NCBI RefSeq assembly: GCF_012933365.1
Contig: NZ_JABBVZ010000011.1
Location: 1-64,000 of the forward strand
Length of the DNA stretch: 64,000 nucleotides
Reading direction: 5' to 3'
DNA from: Sulfobacillus harzensis
Lineage (GTDB): Bacteria; Bacillota; Sulfobacillia; Sulfobacillales; Sulfobacillaceae
This document shows positions 53,793 to 62,967 of this stretch, piece by piece. The notes under the pieces were generated by a model that was given only the letters and a program-made list of their open reading frames with translations, was not told the origin of the DNA and ran no database searches. Position 1 is the stretch's first letter, and each line of letters begins with the position of its first letter. A program made the position numbers and the translations under genes.

Positions 53793-54374
53793 ATGACCCC
53801 AACGTTGTTAGTCATCATTGGAAGCACCCGGCCCACACGCGTAGGGTCCGCGGTCGGCCAATGGTTTGTCGACCATGCCCGGACCGACGGGCGATTCACG
53901 ACAGAAGTGGCAGACTTGGCCGAAATGGCGCTCCCGCTCTTGGACGAACCCGACCATCCCCGTGTGCGCCAATACCGCCACCCTCACACGCAAGCGTGGA
54001 GCAAGCGGGTGGAGACTGCCGATGCCGTTGTTTTCATAACGCCGGAATATAATTACGGCGTGAGCGCGCCCCTAAAGAACGCCATCGACTACTTGCATCA
54101 CGAATGGCAGATTAAGCCAGCCGCCTTTGTGAGCTATGGCGGCGTATCGGGCGGCACGCGGGCCGTGCAGATGTTGAAGCAGATTGTGACTACCGTGAAA
54201 ATGGTGCCGCTTTGCGAAGCGGTGGTGATTCCGTGGGTTGAGCAGTTTTTAGACGACGATAAGCATTTTTGTGCCACGCCTGCGCTTGAAGAAGCGGCCT
54301 CGGTAATGCTCAATGAACTCTTGTTCTGGGCCAAGGGGCTGAAAGCCATGCGTGACCAGCGCGCTGCTCTGTAA
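53793..54374 (+). CDS. NADPH-dependent FMN reductase
   Basis: 193-aa flavodoxin-like reductase. LLVIIGSTRPTRVG at the N-terminus binds the FMN phosphate, FITPEYNYGVSAPLKNAID near residue 78 is the family signature. It could supply reduced FMN to an oxygenase or act as a quinone reductase. ATG 53793 follows AGGAGG. It is divergent from gntR, suggesting it belongs to the catabolic set. Confidence 0.88.
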   Translation: MTPTLLVIIGSTRPTRVGSAVGQWFVDHARTDGRFTTEVADLAEMALPLLDEPDHPRVRQYRHPHTQAWSKRVETADAVVFITPEYNYGVSAPLKNAIDYLHHEWQIKPAAFVSYGGVSGGTRAVQMLKQIVTTVKMVPLCEAVVIPWVEQFLDDDKHFCATPALEEAASVMLNELLFWAKGLKAMRDQRAAL

Positions 54375-54388
54375 TGAAACCAGGGGCT

Positions 54389-54465
54389 GGGCGGCATCCT
54401 TAGACCGCCCCTCCTGTGGGAACCGGCTGACCTCCATGTCGGGTGGACATGAGCCGGCCGGTTCC
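54389..54465. terminator. Hairpins between convergent genes
   Basis: GGGCGG/CCGCCC (54389-54410) follows the FMN reductase stop, and a longer structure CCGGCT...CATGTC/GACATG-AGCCGG (54423-54457) lies before the GNAT stop. Together they probably end both transcripts; no long T-run is present. Confidence 0.4.
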
Positions 54466-54515
54466 GACAACTTCAGGTCGATAACCAGAAGGATGAGGGC
54501 GCGCGGTCGCGTCTC

Positions 54516-54959
54516 CTATTCGATTTCGTACAGCAGCCAATCACCGACCTGGCCGCCCATTTTGTTGTATAGGGCTTGGGCGACCACATTGTCTCTGGCA
54601 GTTTCCCATTGCATGTATGCCCATCCCCGCGACCGAACGTAGTCAAGGCAATGCTGGAATAGTCGCTCGCCAATTTTTTGCCCACGGTGGGCCGGGTGCA
54701 CGAACAAATCGTTAAGAATCGCGGCGCGCTTGGCTTGGAGCGTACTGAAGGTGAAATACAACGTGGCAAAACCCACCAAGAGCGCCTGATCATCCGCGAC
54801 AAATTGAATCCCGGAGTCGGGGTGTTCCAGAAGTTGCGCAACCAATTGAGTTACGGCCTCGCTTCCTGGATTGGGCCGTTCATAGAAATCCACGATGTAG
54901 GACAGCATCAGGGGCACAAGATCAGGGATATCAGCGCGCGTGACAGCTCTAATGACCAT
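54516..54959 (-). CDS. GNAT-family N-acetyltransferase
   Basis: 147 aa. The acetyl-CoA binding motif A is LNDLFVHPAHRGQKIGERLF near residues 84-103, and a later WETARDNVVAQALYNKMG is the B motif. The substrate is unknown. RBS AAGGGGG precedes ATG 54959. It lies between the FMN reductase and a dehydrogenase gene; functional ties are not evident. Confidence 0.85.
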   Translation of the reverse strand: MVIRAVTRADIPDLVPLMLSYIVDFYERPNPGSEAVTQLVAQLLEHPDSGIQFVADDQALLVGFATLYFTFSTLQAKRAAILNDLFVHPAHRGQKIGERLFQHCLDYVRSRGWAYMQWETARDNVVAQALYNKMGGQVGDWLLYEIE

Positions 54960-55020
54960 TAACCCACCCCCTTACCACCGCGTTCGGGCCTGGATGCGCC
55001 TTAAATTTCAGGCGCGCCAC

Positions 55021-56082
55021 TTAAGCGGGCAACCGACTCAGCACCGCATCGGTAAACGAATGGGTGGTTGCCGTTCCGCCGAGATCCGGGGTTTTAATTC
55101 CCGCCAGCAAGGTAGCCTCGATGGCATCCAAAATCCATTGCCCTTCTTCGGGATATCCGAGGTGATCGAGCATCAGCTTAGCCGTCCACAACTGCGCGAC
55201 CGGGTTGGCGATATTCTTTCCTGCAATGTCGGGCGCTGACCCATGGACAGGCTCAAACATCGACGGGAACCGCCGATCAGGATTGATGTTGGCCGAGGCG
55301 GCAAGCCCCAGCCCGCCTTGGATCGCGCCGCCGAGATCGGTGAGAATATCGCCAAAGAGATTGGAGGCGACCACTACGTCAAAGCTTTCCGGTCGGGTGA
55401 CAAAGTAAGAAGCCAAGGCGTCGACGTGATAGAGAGATTGGTCAACGTCGGGATATTCCCGTCCCACCTGCCGAAACACCTCATCCCAGAACGGCATGGA
55501 ATAGTTGAGGCCATTGGACTTCGTGGCGGCGGTGAGCCGCTTGCGCGATGTACGTGCCAGCTCGAAGGCCCATCGCATGACCCGCTCAGTTCCCTTGCGA
55601 GTAAAGACGCTGTTTTGGATGACGACCTCATCCGGCGTTCCTGGACGCAGGGCACCGCCAATATTGGAATACTCTCCTTCCGTGTTTTCGCGGACCACCA
55701 CGAAGTTGATGTCGCCCGCCTTATACCTTCTAAGGGGGCTCTCAATGCCCTGGAGTATCTTCACCGGGCGCAGATTCACATATTGGTCAAACCCCCGACG
55801 GATGGGAAGCAACAGTCCCCATAGCGAAACATGGTCCGGAACCGTGGGAAAGCCCACAGCCCCCAAAAAAATGGCCTCAAATCCCGACAATGTCGACAAG
55901 CCATCCTCAGGCATCATGCGTCCGTGCCTCAGATAGTATTGGCAACTCCAATCAAAGTGTTGGACATCTAATTGGAACCGCCCGGAAATCTGCTGAACGT
56001 GCTGGAGAACCCGGAGTGCCTCTGACACCACTTCATGTCCGATGCCGTCACCGGGAATAACGGCTAAAGAATGATGATTCAC
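55021..56082 (-). CDS. Tartrate dehydrogenase/isopropylmalate dehydrogenase-family enzyme
   Basis: 353 aa. LAVIPGDGIGHEVV at the start, VNLRPVKILQGIESPL near residue 107, VRENTEGEYSNIGG near 127 and FEPVHGSAPDIAGKNIANP near 276. The VNLRPV-type loop and ENTEGEYS fit the tartrate/D-malate dehydrogenase branch rather than LeuB, and a true leuB is present elsewhere in the window. It oxidatively decarboxylates a hydroxy acid. A GTG start at 56082 follows GGAGG. Possibly linked to the catabolic island. Confidence 0.87.
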   Translation of the reverse strand: MNHHSLAVIPGDGIGHEVVSEALRVLQHVQQISGRFQLDVQHFDWSCQYYLRHGRMMPEDGLSTLSGFEAIFLGAVGFPTVPDHVSLWGLLLPIRRGFDQYVNLRPVKILQGIESPLRRYKAGDINFVVVRENTEGEYSNIGGALRPGTPDEVVIQNSVFTRKGTERVMRWAFELARTSRKRLTAATKSNGLNYSMPFWDEVFRQVGREYPDVDQSLYHVDALASYFVTRPESFDVVVASNLFGDILTDLGGAIQGGLGLAASANINPDRRFPSMFEPVHGSAPDIAGKNIANPVAQLWTAKLMLDHLGYPEEGQWILDAIEATLLAGIKTPDLGGTATTHSFTDAVLSRLPA

Positions 56083-56174
56083 CGAATCCCTCCTCCCATC
56101 TTTTTCCATGGTACCAGACCTTCGGTATTCTTATGCTAACATTAGCCCAAGGAATCGGAACGGAGGGCATTTCC

Positions 56175-57353
56175 TTGGCTGTACAATTGCAGAAAGCGCA
56201 CGCATCGTCGAGCCTGCGCCAAGTCATTGGCTGGCTCTCGTGGACTCATTTTTTGAATGATGGCATTGCCAACTACCTGCCTGGCATTTTGCCCTTCATC
56301 CTCTCCCAGCGACACGTCCCGGCGGCTCTGGCGGGTGGCTTCATGACCGCTTTGCTTTTGGCCCAAGGACTGCAGCCGCTATCGGGATGGATCGCCGATC
56401 GCATCGGAGGCCGGGTCATGGTGCTGGGTGGGGTGGCCCTCAGCACCGCGAGCGCCGCATTGGTGGGATGGGCGCACCCGGTTTGGCTCCTGATTTTGTT
56501 GTTGATTCTGACGGGCATTGGCAACACCGCTTTTCACCCCCAAGCCCTCTCCATTACCCGAGGACATGTCGGATCCCGGCAAGGAGCGGTCATGTCCGTG
56601 TTCTTGGTGGGTGGAGAAATCGGGCGCAGTCTGGGGCCCTTGGCTGCGGGCGTGGTTGTGCACCAATGGGGCTTGAACTGGATTTGGCTGTTGGCCCTTC
56701 CGCTCTTGATCACCTATCCCTGGGTGATGAAGGTTATCCCCCCCGCGCCCAAAAAGTCCCGACAAGGGGCGCCCATTGCCTTCAACCGTCATATAAAGCC
56801 CGCGTCCGCCCTCTTGGGCTATTCCCTGGTGCGATCCGCCACGACTTACGAGATGGTCACGCTATCGCCCATTTTATGGCACCAACGCGGCGGCAGCTTA
56901 GTGGTCGGATCCGCCCTTGTCACGGTGTTGATTGGCGTGGGAATTGTGGGCAATCTGCTCGGAGGCGCGATGAACGATCGGTTTGGAAAAGGGGCGGTTC
57001 TGGCTGGAACCAGTATTCTCGCCATCATTAGCTTAGCCGGCTTCGCATCGCTCTCGGGATTTTGGATATGGCCAGCTCTCGGGGTAATGGGCATCGCGCT
57101 CTTTGGATCGTCCTCGACCACCATGCTGATTGGCCAAGACATTTTCTCCGAAAACCCGGCTTTGGGTTCGGGGGTCGCGTTGGGGCTTGCCAATGGGTTA
57201 GGCGCCATCTTGGTCATTCCCCTCACCTATCTCGCTGCTGAATGGGGAGACGCAACCATTGTTTGGATTTTGGCTGCCCTCACATTAGCGACCATGCCAA
57301 CCATCTGGGGCATGCCGCGAGGCCGAAAGGAACTCGCCGCGCATCACGCGTAA
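56175..57353 (+). CDS. MFS transporter, fosmidomycin-resistance-like
   Basis: 392 aa with 12 predicted helices. HFLNDGIANYLPGILPFI near residue 26 and FHPQALSITRGHVGSRQGAVMS near 117 resemble the Fsr fosmidomycin exporter branch. TTG 56175 is chosen, six bases after GGAGGG. It is a plus-strand gene before the leader peptide and ABC exporter and may be part of a drug-efflux cluster; the substrate is unknown. Confidence 0.82.
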   Translation: MAVQLQKAHASSSLRQVIGWLSWTHFLNDGIANYLPGILPFILSQRHVPAALAGGFMTALLLAQGLQPLSGWIADRIGGRVMVLGGVALSTASAALVGWAHPVWLLILLLILTGIGNTAFHPQALSITRGHVGSRQGAVMSVFLVGGEIGRSLGPLAAGVVVHQWGLNWIWLLALPLLITYPWVMKVIPPAPKKSRQGAPIAFNRHIKPASALLGYSLVRSATTYEMVTLSPILWHQRGGSLVVGSALVTVLIGVGIVGNLLGGAMNDRFGKGAVLAGTSILAIISLAGFASLSGFWIWPALGVMGIALFGSSSTTMLIGQDIFSENPALGSGVALGLANGLGAILVIPLTYLAAEWGDATIVWILAALTLATMPTIWGMPRGRKELAAHHA

Positions 57354-57442
57354 ATTTTTTGCTCAAAGTTATTGCTCTGACGCTTGTCTCTTTGCTATAG
57401 TCAGATAGCACTTATCATCAAGAAAGAAAGGGGGAGAAGCCC

Positions 57443-57514
57443 ATGGTCAAGCTCCGATTCGGCATCTTCGTGAGCGCCACACTGATCGTTTGCGGTTCTC
57501 CCCCGAACGCCTGA
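57443..57514 (+). CDS. Leader peptide of the ABC exporter operon
   Basis: A 23-codon frame, ATG 57443 to TGA 57512-57514, after a strong GGGGGAG ribosome binding site. Residues 7-12 are GIFVSA, which recalls the IFVI arrest motif of ErmCL-type leaders; the resemblance is short and may be chance. Its Shine-Dalgarno (57430-57438) is complementary over nine bases to 57496-57504, near the end of the frame. An intrinsic terminator begins 16 bases after the stop and the exporter ATPase gene follows. This is the layout of a ribosome-mediated attenuator. A TATAGT -10 lies near 57396. Confidence 0.6.
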   Translation: MVKLRFGIFVSATLIVCGSPPNA

Positions 57515-57530
57515 GGTTCTTAGACCCTCT

Positions 57531-57559
57531 GCGCCGGCGGCAAACCGCCGGCGCTTTTT
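57531..57559 (+). terminator. Intrinsic terminator (attenuator) before the ABC exporter
   Basis: Perfect ten-base stem GCGCCGGCGG/CCGCCGGCGC, loop CAAA, then TTTTT. It lies between the leader peptide and the ATPase gene, 49 bases before its start, so it can act as an attenuator. Confidence 0.9.
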
Positions 57560-57607
57560 CATGTTCAGGACATAGCATCTGCTCGCCGTCCCTGAGAAAG
57601 GAGCATC

Positions 57608-58414
57608 ATGAACGCCAATCAGCCTGTAGTTCCCTTGGATGTTCCGGCACTGGCCGTCCATCATGTTCAGAAAGCCTTCCGCGACAAACGCCAACGGCGG
57701 CTCGTCAATGCCGTCCAGGATATTTCGGTGGTCGTCCCCCGAGGCGAAATTCTTGGCATCTTGGGTCCCAACGGCTCGGGAAAATCCACATTGATTCGCA
57801 TGATGGCCACCCTCTTGGTTCCCGACACGGGCTCGGTGGAGGTCTTTGGCTTGGACGTCTTGAAGCACCGCCTCGAAGTCCGGCGGCTCATCAACCGGGT
57901 TTCGGTGGAAGCCAGCTTCTTCAAGAAGCTTACCGCTGAAGAGAATCTAGCCTATGCCACCGGTCTTTACGGAGTGCCTAATCGTGATGCCCAACGGCGT
58001 GCCCGGGATATTCTTGAGCGGCTCGGCCTTCCGTCCCATAAGCTCAAAGTGCCATTGGAGCAATTGTCCCGCGGCCAACAGCAAAAAGTCGCCATCGCGC
58101 GGGCACTGTTGACCTCCCCGACACTAATGCTGCTGGACGAGCCGACTACGGGACTTGACCCCAAGTCGCGGCGCGAAGTCCAAGACTTCATTTTGGAGGT
58201 CCGGAGGACCCACGATGCCACCATCGTCATCTCAACGCATGACATGGACGAAGCGGAACGGCTCTGCGACCGGGTGGCGATCATCAACCACGGCCGGTTC
58301 GAGGCCATCGATACGCCGGCATCCTTGAAGGCCCGCTACGGACCCACGCTTGAGTCGGTATTTTTCACCCTCATTGGAGAGGCGCTCGAAGACGCTTTAG
58401 AGGACGGCGTCTAA
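57608..58414 (+). CDS. Drug-type ABC exporter ATP-binding protein
   Basis: 268 aa, DrrA/CcmA-like. Walker A ILGPNGSGKSTL near residue 55, signature QLSRGQQQKVAIARALL near 151 and Walker B LMLLDEPTTGLDP near 171. AAGGAGCATC precedes the ATG. It pairs with the downstream permease, 24 bases away. The branch often exports antibiotics or polysaccharides. The attenuator upstream points to an inducible system. Confidence 0.88.
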   Translation: MNANQPVVPLDVPALAVHHVQKAFRDKRQRRLVNAVQDISVVVPRGEILGILGPNGSGKSTLIRMMATLLVPDTGSVEVFGLDVLKHRLEVRRLINRVSVEASFFKKLTAEENLAYATGLYGVPNRDAQRRARDILERLGLPSHKLKVPLEQLSRGQQQKVAIARALLTSPTLMLLDEPTTGLDPKSRREVQDFILEVRRTHDATIVISTHDMDEAERLCDRVAIINHGRFEAIDTPASLKARYGPTLESVFFTLIGEALEDALEDGV

Positions 58415-58437
58415 GCGCCAAAAAAGGAGGAATCGCC

Positions 58438-59250
58438 TTGGCCACGGCCATTGCTGAAACACGTGCTATCTGGGCCCTGGTTCGTCGCAACTTCCATCTA
58501 TTGCGCCGTTATCTTGGTTGGGAGCTGGTGTTTTGGTTCTATAACGTCATCAATACGCTAACCATTGGCCTGATTGGATTCACAATGCCTGCCGGTGCGG
58601 AACGCAATCGGATGGTGGTGTATCTGGCCATTGGGGCACTGTTATGGAACTTTCTTTCCATCTTGTTTCAGGAAGTATCCAATTCGGTCCAATGGGAGCG
58701 ATGGGAAGGCACCATCGAGTACAGCTTCATGGCTCCCATCCGCCGCCTGACCTATCTGTTGGGCGTCTGTGCGTGGGCGGTTCTCTACGGGATGGTGCGT
58801 ACCCTGGTGGTATTGATTGGGGTCGCGTTCTTTTTCCACGTGAGCCTAAAGGGAGCGGATTTACCCGGGGCGGCGTTGATTCTAGCCGTATCCAGCGTTC
58901 CCTTTATTGGATTGGGCCTTATTGCCGCCGTCTTGCCGCTCTTGTCCACGGAACGGGGCGCCCAAGCGACTCAGGTCATTCAAGGGGTGCTCCTGTTGGT
59001 ATCCGGCGTGTACTACCCGGTTTCGGTGCTGCCACACTGGATTCGCTGGGCTTCGGTACTGTCGCCGGCGACCTACACCCTCACTGCGGTGCGGCGAGCC
59101 GTATTGTCAGGAGCTCCCATCCACGATCTCATTGGCGTGTCGGTGGGCCTCTTGGCATCCGGTGTCGTGTTGATCCCGCTCGGTCTGGGAATCTTTATGA
59201 TGGCGGAGCGCCATGCTATGCGGGTTGGTTCGTTGAAGCGCAATGGCTAG
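58438..59250 (+). CDS. ABC-2 type exporter permease
   Basis: 270 aa with six helices. The ABC-2 motif is in the last third: VIQGVLLLVSGVYYPVSVLPHW near residue 180, as in DrrB/NodJ. TTG start at 58438 with AAGGAGG nine bases upstream. Partner of the preceding ATPase. Confidence 0.87.
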   Translation: MATAIAETRAIWALVRRNFHLLRRYLGWELVFWFYNVINTLTIGLIGFTMPAGAERNRMVVYLAIGALLWNFLSILFQEVSNSVQWERWEGTIEYSFMAPIRRLTYLLGVCAWAVLYGMVRTLVVLIGVAFFFHVSLKGADLPGAALILAVSSVPFIGLGLIAAVLPLLSTERGAQATQVIQGVLLLVSGVYYPVSVLPHWIRWASVLSPATYTLTAVRRAVLSGAPIHDLIGVSVGLLASGVVLIPLGLGIFMMAERHAMRVGSLKRNG

Positions 59251-59321
59251 CTCTCCCCTTCGACATCCCTTATACTGAGGCGTTGTAGCGATACGAAACA
59301 CTGGGAAGGAACTGTTGCGGC

Positions 59322-60860
59322 ATGGACGACAAAGTTCAGGTGCAATCGCGCACGCTGGTGCTGATTGCCCTGATGTTGGCGATGGCGCTGACGGCGATGG
59401 ACTCCACCATTGTCGCCACCGCCATCCCTACCATTGTTCGGGATCTGGGCGGCTTCGCCCTATTCCCCTGGGTTTTTTCCATTTACCTTCTTACCCAGGC
59501 CGCCATGACCCCCATTTACGGTAAACTGGCTGACCTTTATGGTCGAAAGCCCATTTTGATGATCGGCGCTATCATCTTTCTTTTGGGATCGGCCTTGTCG
59601 GGCGTGTCTTGGAGCATGGTCACGCTAATTATTTTCCGTGGTCTGCAAGGCATTGGAGCGGCTGCCATCCAACCCATTGTCATTACGCTGATAGGCGACC
59701 TCTTTAGTGTCGAGGAACGCGCCAAGATGCAGGGGTATCTGTCCAGCGTATGGGGCCTGTCGGCCATCATTGGTCCAGCCATCGGCGGTTTCTTTGTGCA
59801 GTTTGCCTCCTGGCGGTGGGTTTTTTACATCAACATCCCTATCGGAGCCGCCGCGTTAATCGCACTCTGGGTTTACCTCCATGAACGGGTTGAAAGGAAA
59901 AAGCACCAGATCGACTTCGTGGGCTCCGGCCTTCTTATGACGGCCATCGGCCTGATTATTACCGGATTGCTGGAAGGCGGCGTCGACTGGCACTGGCTGT
60001 CCCCGCCATCGTTTCTCACCATCGGCGGCGGGATCGTGCTTTTGTTGGCCTTCCTCTGGGTCGAATCCCGTGCCAAGGAGCCGGTCTTGCCGATCTGGGT
60101 CTTTAGCCGCCGCGTGCTGCTAGCCGCCAATTTGGGCAGCATGGGGGTCGGGGTGCTGACAATCGGGCTCAGCTCCTATTACCCCACCTATTTGCAGGGA
60201 GTCTTGCACCAAATTCCCTTGGTGGCGGGCTTCGCGCTGGCCTGCATGTCGATCGGCTGGCCATTGGCCTCCGCCTTTTCCGGCCGCCTGTACCTGAAAA
60301 TTGGCTTTCGCAACACTGCCATCTTGGGTGCCCTCGTGACGATTGTAGCGGGCGTCGGCTTTGCCACCCTGGGCCTTCATTCGTCTGTTGTTCTGGCGGC
60401 CTTGCTGAGTTTTGTGACCGGCGTTGGACTGGGACTGGGCTCCACCTCGCTCGTAGTTCTCATTCAGTCGATCGTTCCCTGGAATCGCCGGGGTGTGGTC
60501 ACGGGAGCCAACATGTTTACCCGCCAATTAGGCAGCACCTTGGGCGTGGCCGTTTATGGAACCCTGGTCAATGCTACCCTGGCCCATGCCTTTCAACACC
60601 CGCCCGCCAATGTGGCCGCCCATTTGCCCCATAACTTGAATGCCGCCAGCCTGGCGCTTGGGAGTATCCCCAACCTCTCCCACGATGTGGTTGGGTTTGT
60701 CGATCGAGCCCTGAATGCCGGCATCCACCATGTGTTTATTGGGGTGTTGGCCGTTGCCGCGTGCACCTTTTTGGTGGAGTGGCTGCTGCCCAAGAAAGCG
60801 GAGCCGCTGGATTTTGCTTCGGACGGTCCCGTCGTGGGACGACAATCTGCAGAATCATGA
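59322..60860 (+). CDS. DHA2-family drug:proton antiporter (EmrB/QacA type)
   Basis: 512 aa with 14 predicted helices. Motif D1-like LTAMDSTIVATAIPTIVRDLGG near residue 26 and GKLADLYGRKP (motif A) near 70; PAIGGFFVQFASWRWVFYINIP (motif C) near 160. The family exports hydrophobic cations and antibiotics. GGAAGGA precedes the start. It lies 71 bases after the ABC permease, so it could belong to the same attenuator-controlled operon or have its own promoter. Confidence 0.9.
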   Translation: MDDKVQVQSRTLVLIALMLAMALTAMDSTIVATAIPTIVRDLGGFALFPWVFSIYLLTQAAMTPIYGKLADLYGRKPILMIGAIIFLLGSALSGVSWSMVTLIIFRGLQGIGAAAIQPIVITLIGDLFSVEERAKMQGYLSSVWGLSAIIGPAIGGFFVQFASWRWVFYINIPIGAAALIALWVYLHERVERKKHQIDFVGSGLLMTAIGLIITGLLEGGVDWHWLSPPSFLTIGGGIVLLLAFLWVESRAKEPVLPIWVFSRRVLLAANLGSMGVGVLTIGLSSYYPTYLQGVLHQIPLVAGFALACMSIGWPLASAFSGRLYLKIGFRNTAILGALVTIVAGVGFATLGLHSSVVLAALLSFVTGVGLGLGSTSLVVLIQSIVPWNRRGVVTGANMFTRQLGSTLGVAVYGTLVNATLAHAFQHPPANVAAHLPHNLNAASLALGSIPNLSHDVVGFVDRALNAGIHHVFIGVLAVAACTFLVEWLLPKKAEPLDFASDGPVVGRQSAES

Positions 60861-60904
60861 GATCTGGCATACTAGTTATGATGGACGAAAGATAGGAGTC
60901 GGAA

Positions 60905-61348
60905 ATGACTAAGGATGAACGGCTGGCACGCATCCGGGCGATTGTGAGCCAGTACGAAATTGAGACTCAAGAGGATCTCTTGCGGCACTTGCAAGAGGCC
61001 GGAATCGTGGTCACGCAAGCGACTGTATCGCGCGATATAAAGGAATTGCAGCTTACCAAGACCATGGGCTCGCACGGCCGCTACAAATACGCGGTGCCCA
61101 CAGCACCGCCGGTGCACGACCTGGAGACGGTGCGCCGACGCATTCGTGAGGTGTTTGTGTCACTGGCTCGAGCGGAAAACTTGCTGGTGCTAAAAGTTCT
61201 TCCAGGCCATGGACAATCCATCGCTTGGCTGATGGACAACGTTCCCGTCCCAGGCCTTTTGGGAACCATCGCAGGAGACGATACCATTTTGCTCATCGTG
61301 CAAGATCGGCCCCGGGCCGAAGCGTTGGAGGAAATTCTCAAAGTTTAG
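60905..61348 (+). CDS. argR: Arginine repressor
   Basis: 147 aa. The winged helix carries TQEDLLRHLQEAGIVVTQATVSRDIKELQ at residues 22-50 in full, ending with the ArgR signature. The C-terminal domain has LPGHGQSIAWLMDN near 97 and GTIAGDDTILLIV near 117, the arginine-binding hexamer interface. TAGGAG precedes ATG 60905. It likely controls argF, located 1.7 kb away, where an ARG-box-like promoter is seen. The stop overlaps the convergent MFS gene by four bases. Confidence 0.95.
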   Translation: MTKDERLARIRAIVSQYEIETQEDLLRHLQEAGIVVTQATVSRDIKELQLTKTMGSHGRYKYAVPTAPPVHDLETVRRRIREVFVSLARAENLLVLKVLPGHGQSIAWLMDNVPVPGLLGTIAGDDTILLIVQDRPRAEALEEILKV

Positions 61349-62619
61349 CGTATCTCACCTGAACCTCGAGCGCCGGCCGCCTCAGCGGTCAGCGCTCGGC
61401 GCCCTCCCGGGAGGAATCTTGAAGACACCGACGCCATGGCAAGAAAAAGGCCGATGCCGCCAAACATCGCCCGCGCTCCTACGACCTCGGTCAGCCATCC
61501 GCCGGCTACCAGGCCCACCGGCACCGACACGCTAAAGGTCATGCCAACACCCGCCATCACCCGACCGCGCACGTCGTCCGGCGTTGCCCGCATCAGTTGC
61601 GCAGCAAAAGGGACATTAAAGAGAGCCATGCTTCCCATGGCCACCCCAAACAAGAGAGTCGCCAGCCATAGTATTGGGTGTAGGGCCATTGCCGTTAACC
61701 CGAGGCCGGTGATGAGAAACGACAACACCATCCATACACGGAGAGGCAACGCCTTGGCATAGCGTCCCGCCACGAGGGACGCCAATAAGGCCCCAAGCGC
61801 CGCGGTCGCCTCGAGATCTCCAAATCCCGCAGCACCTCGATGCAAGACTGCTTTGGAGAAGACCGCCGTGAAAAATTGCAGAGGCGCCGACGCCAGGTTG
61901 ACCACGAGGCCAATGAGAACCAGCGCCCGGAGGAGCGGATTATTCCACAAAAAACCTAGCCCGCGGAGACTTTGACGCCAAAATTGCCCGGAGGATTTGC
62001 CAGGCCTCGGCGCTCCCCAATCCGCTTCGGAAATTCTGATGAGACCAAGACTGGCTGCGCTCAGTGCGAAGGATACCGCGTCCACCAACACCAAGGTCGC
62101 TGAACCGAAAGCCGCTACCAACGCGCCCCCCACGCCGTATCCCACGAGACGAACCATGCTGGCGGTCGCCGATAACATGCCCGTGGCCAGCGGAATGTCA
62201 CGGTCAGGCACCCCCAGAATGCCGGGGAGAGCGCTTTGCTGAGCCGGATTAAAGAGAAGTTGCCCCACCATCACCAGGAAATTAAAGAGATAGAGCAGCG
62301 TCGGGTTCGCTACCCGGGACTCAAGCAGTCCAACCAAAACCAACATGACGAGGCTCCGCACAGTATCGGTCATGATGAGTACGCGCTTTTTAGGCCACCG
62401 ATCGGCCAAGGTCGCTAGTGGCAATGAGAAAAGTAAGAAGGTCATGGTGGGGATCAGCGGCACGATCGCTGCCAACAAGGGAGAATTGGTCGTCTTCAAA
62501 ACATCCCACATCGTAACCAGGGCAAAGACGCTATCCCCCAGTCCCGAAACGAGCCGGCCCGACCAAAAAATGATGAATCGGGGCTGACCAAGCAATGAAC
62601 GGTATCCTCCCTGAGACAT
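61345..62619 (-). CDS. MFS transporter, DHA3/EntS-like
   Basis: About 424 aa with 12 predicted helices. FIIFWSGRLVSGLGDSVFALVTMWDV near residue 13 and LPLATLADRWPKKRVLIMTD near 63 match the MFS_3 group that exports macrolides, tetracyclines or siderophores. ATG 62619 is taken; the frame can be read to 62715, which overlaps the upstream RHH gene. It is four bases after the RHH stop, so the pair is co-transcribed. Confidence 0.82.
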   Translation of the reverse strand: MSQGGYRSLLGQPRFIIFWSGRLVSGLGDSVFALVTMWDVLKTTNSPLLAAIVPLIPTMTFLLFSLPLATLADRWPKKRVLIMTDTVRSLVMLVLVGLLESRVANPTLLYLFNFLVMVGQLLFNPAQQSALPGILGVPDRDIPLATGMLSATASMVRLVGYGVGGALVAAFGSATLVLVDAVSFALSAASLGLIRISEADWGAPRPGKSSGQFWRQSLRGLGFLWNNPLLRALVLIGLVVNLASAPLQFFTAVFSKAVLHRGAAGFGDLEATAALGALLASLVAGRYAKALPLRVWMVLSFLITGLGLTAMALHPILWLATLLFGVAMGSMALFNVPFAAQLMRATPDDVRGRVMAGVGMTFSVSVPVGLVAGGWLTEVVGARAMFGGIGLFLAMASVSSRFLPGGRRALTAEAAGARGSGEIR

Positions 62620-62623
62620 TACC

Positions 62624-62896
62624 CTATTCGCTTTCGCGATTGTCCTGGGACGGATGGCGCGAACCATCGAGATTCCGCTGCCGCATAGCCTCGCGAACTT
62701 GGTCCCGCAGAGCATGCATTAACTGTCGCTGGCTGGTCGGCCCCAGCCAAAAGTCGGGATAATTGTCCCGCAAATACTCAATGCATGCCTCCACCACGAT
62801 CGAATTGACGGGCAACCCCGTTAACGCGCTGACCGATTCCAACCCCTTATACACGGCTTCCGAAAACCGAATCGTTGTAGCCTTAGCTTCAGCCAA
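62624..62896 (-). CDS. Ribbon-helix-helix regulator candidate
   Basis: 90 aa. TTIRFSEAVYKGLESVSAL and PVNSIVVEACIEYLRDN make the ribbon and two helices of the CopG/Arc fold; the C-terminal 40 residues are hydrophilic. TTG start at 62896 with AGGAGG upstream. It probably autoregulates itself and the MFS gene. It is divergent from argF. Confidence 0.75.
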   Translation of the reverse strand: MAEAKATTIRFSEAVYKGLESVSALTGLPVNSIVVEACIEYLRDNYPDFWLGPTSQRQLMHALRDQVREAMRQRNLDGSRHPSQDNRESE

Positions 62897-62967
62897 CTCT
62901 TATCCCTCCTGTCAAATCAAATATATATCATTTAGGCGTCATATTGAATGCATATAGGTTATTCCCC

